Origin: Acidimicrobiales bacterium mtb01 | GTDB lineage: Bacteria > Actinomycetota > Acidimicrobiia > Acidimicrobiales > Ilumatobacteraceae | Direction of reading: 5' to 3' | Assembly (NCBI GenBank): GCA_004379135.1 | Contig: NBNI01000007.1 | Span: 1,227,501 to 1,291,500, forward strand | DNA: 64,000 nucleotides | Shown: one piece after another, positions 62,912 to 64,000 of the stretch | How positions within the stretch are numbered: the stretch's first letter is position 1 | Layout of the letters: the number at the start of each line of letters is the position of its first letter | Position numbers and translations under genes: made by a program | The notes under the pieces: generated by a model | What the model was told of the DNA's origin: nothing | Databases searched by the model: none | Seen by the model: only the letters and a program-made list of their open reading frames with translations

Positions 62912-63646
62912 GTGAACGTTGTCATCGTCGTCCCGTGTTACAACGAAGCCGAGCGCCTCGACCATGATGAGTTCAGGGGCCTGGTCGAGCGCAACGAGTC
63001 CATCTCCCTCCTCTTCGTGGACGATGGATCCAGCGATGCGACGGCGGCACTTCTTGCATCGCTCTCCGATCATCCGCGCATGTCGGCCCTCTTTCTCCCG
63101 GTCAACGGCGGAAAGGCGGAGGCTGTCCGCCAAGGGCTGATTGCCGCTGGTGGTCATGACGTCGATTGGGTCGGCTACGTGGACGCCGACCTGGCCACTC
63201 CGCCGGCCGAGATCGAACGCTTGATCGACATCGCCACCAGTTCGCCCGGGCTCGATTGTGTCTTCGGATCGCGGATCAGGTTGTGCGGAAGCGACGTCTC
63301 GCGTCATCTGTCGCGACATCTGGCGGGCCGGATCTTCGCAACCCTCGCCGACTTCGTCCTGGGCGCACACGTCTACGACACACAGGCAGGAGCGAAGTTC
63401 CTCCGAAATACGCCGGAGTTGCACCTCTGTCTCCGAACACCATTCGCCGACCGCTGGTCGTTCGACGTGGAGTTGCTCGGTCGGCTGGGTCGAGTCGGCG
63501 TGTTTCCACAGCGGGCTTCCGAGATCCCCATGCGGGTGTGGGTGGACAGAGACGGCTCGAAAGTGAGCCTCCTGGCCGGTATTCGCTCCATGTGGTCACT
63601 CGCCAAAGTGCGGCGACGCCTCCAACGGTTCCCGGCGGAAATCTGA
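62912..63646 (+). CDS. Family 2 glycosyltransferase, dolichyl/polyprenyl-phosphate glycosyltransferase type
   Basis: 244 residues from GTG 62912 (VNVVIVVPCYNEAERLD). Motifs LFVDDGSSDAT, GGKAEAVRQG, YVDADLATPPAEIE (DxD) and DTQAGAKFLR are those of ALG5/DPM1-like enzymes that load glucose or mannose on polyprenyl phosphate. Without a membrane span it is a soluble or peripheral type. Its lipid-linked product would be the natural donor for the neighbouring GT-C enzymes (inference). Confidence 0.87.
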   Translation: MNVVIVVPCYNEAERLDHDEFRGLVERNESISLLFVDDGSSDATAALLASLSDHPRMSALFLPVNGGKAEAVRQGLIAAGGHDVDWVGYVDADLATPPAEIERLIDIATSSPGLDCVFGSRIRLCGSDVSRHLSRHLAGRIFATLADFVLGAHVYDTQAGAKFLRNTPELHLCLRTPFADRWSFDVELLGRLGRVGVFPQRASEIPMRVWVDRDGSKVSLLAGIRSMWSLAKVRRRLQRFPAEI

Positions 63647-63649
63647 CTC

Positions 63650-64000
63650 TTAGCGACAGTCGTAAGCGGAGCCGAGACTGATCCGCTCCGGCCAGAGCAT
63701 GGTTGTCACCCGATCGACTTCGCGACACTCGTTCAACGGACCCAGAAACAGACTGGCGACCTTCGGTGGCCAGTAGTACATCCAGGACGCCCCCACCGCA
63801 GCGGGGCTGATGCCGTCAGTCGGAAACTGATCGGCTACGAGAAAGGGCGACACGGTGTCGAAGGAAGGCACGAACCGGCCCGAGCCGTCGGGCGATTCCC
63901 CACCCCCCATGTAGATCGCCCCGGGACCGAGGTCGCCGAGAGATCGCGCGACTTGCCGACCAGAGATCTGCCAATAGTCGTACTCGAATCGGTCGGGGTA
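63650..64000 (-). CDS. C-terminal end of a probable membrane glycosyltransferase or envelope protein (N-terminus beyond window)
   Basis: At least 117 residues open to the window edge. The visible part has no membrane helix and reads like the exterior C-terminal domain of a GT-C or envelope protein: FEYDYWQISGRQVARSLGDLG, GASWMYYWPPKVASLFLGPLNECREVDRV and final YDCR with paired cysteines. Not assignable to a family from this fragment. It is convergent with the GT2 gene, with 3 bases between the stops. Confidence 0.65.
   Translation of the reverse strand, partial: YPDRFEYDYWQISGRQVARSLGDLGPGAIYMGGGESPDGSGRFVPSFDTVSPFLVADQFPTDGISPAAVGASWMYYWPPKVASLFLGPLNECREVDRVTTMLWPERISLGSAYDCR

Overview
The window is a GC-rich chromosomal segment of an actinobacterium. 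The indirect Gln/Asn-tRNA amidotransferase operon gatCAB, an F420-type oxidoreductase, an HU protein with a lysine/alanine-rich tail, a HelD-type helicase, separate lgt and lnt genes, a gpgS-like/folP2-like pair (also adjacent in mycobacteria) and an Acidimicrobiia-style Thr/Pro-rich surface protein all fit. The best guess is class Acidimicrobiia (Ilumatobacter-like), inferred from style rather than from a marker gene. About 69 protein genes, one intact tRNA and one decayed tRNA copy are packed with very short gaps. Overlaps of the ATGA/GTGA type are everywhere, and no stretch over 300 bases lacks a gene.

Left part (1-16.5 kb), housekeeping: a cut gpgS-like glycosyltransferase, a degenerate folP2-like gene, a folB-folK fusion, an M20-type carbamoylase, gatCAB, an alpha-galactosidase facing galT across a long inverted repeat, a crotonase with lgt, a lipase, an M48 protease, a lipoprotein-type sortase, lnt (with a Cys-to-Ser change at the nucleophile position), dtd and an aldose epimerase. 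lgt, lnt and the sortase concern lipoproteins and the cell surface; galT, the galactosidase and the epimerase concern galactose.

Middle (16.5-34.4 kb): an ECF sigma factor fused to a zinc anti-sigma-like motif, a membrane span and a Thr/Pro-rich exterior. It is followed by a tight glycosyltransferase / methyltransferase / alpha-alpha-toroid cassette of unknown product and an ALDH7-type dehydrogenase. Next come a DtxR-type regulator with an altered metal site, HelD, ybaK, cspA, a thioesterase, the transsulfuration pair (cystathionine beta-synthase plus a gamma-synthase/lyase), an F420-type reductase and a ThDP enzyme. The ThDP enzyme is divergent from a small release-factor-like protein, and both have a hairpin over the ribosome binding site.

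34.4-46.3 kb: HU, then a complete minus-strand Tad (Flp) pilus operon: pilin, TadE, TadG-like, CpaB, CpaE, TadA, TadB, TadC, prepilin peptidase, and an ECF sigma factor as last gene. Next to it lies the phosphate uptake operon pstC-pstA-pstS-pstB, with PhoP-box-like repeats upstream of pstS and two hairpins between pstS and pstB.

46.4-55.5 kb, accessory metabolism: two regulators or unknowns, a short-chain dehydrogenase, a class III aminotransferase, an aldehyde dehydrogenase, a hydrolase, a collagen-like surface protein, and a cytochrome P450 with a DUF3237 protein.

55.7-64 kb, visibly lower GC: polytopic GT-C-type glycosyltransferases, GT2 enzymes and TPR proteins around a tRNA-Arg and its degenerate copy. 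This looks like a surface-glycan island that continues past the right edge.
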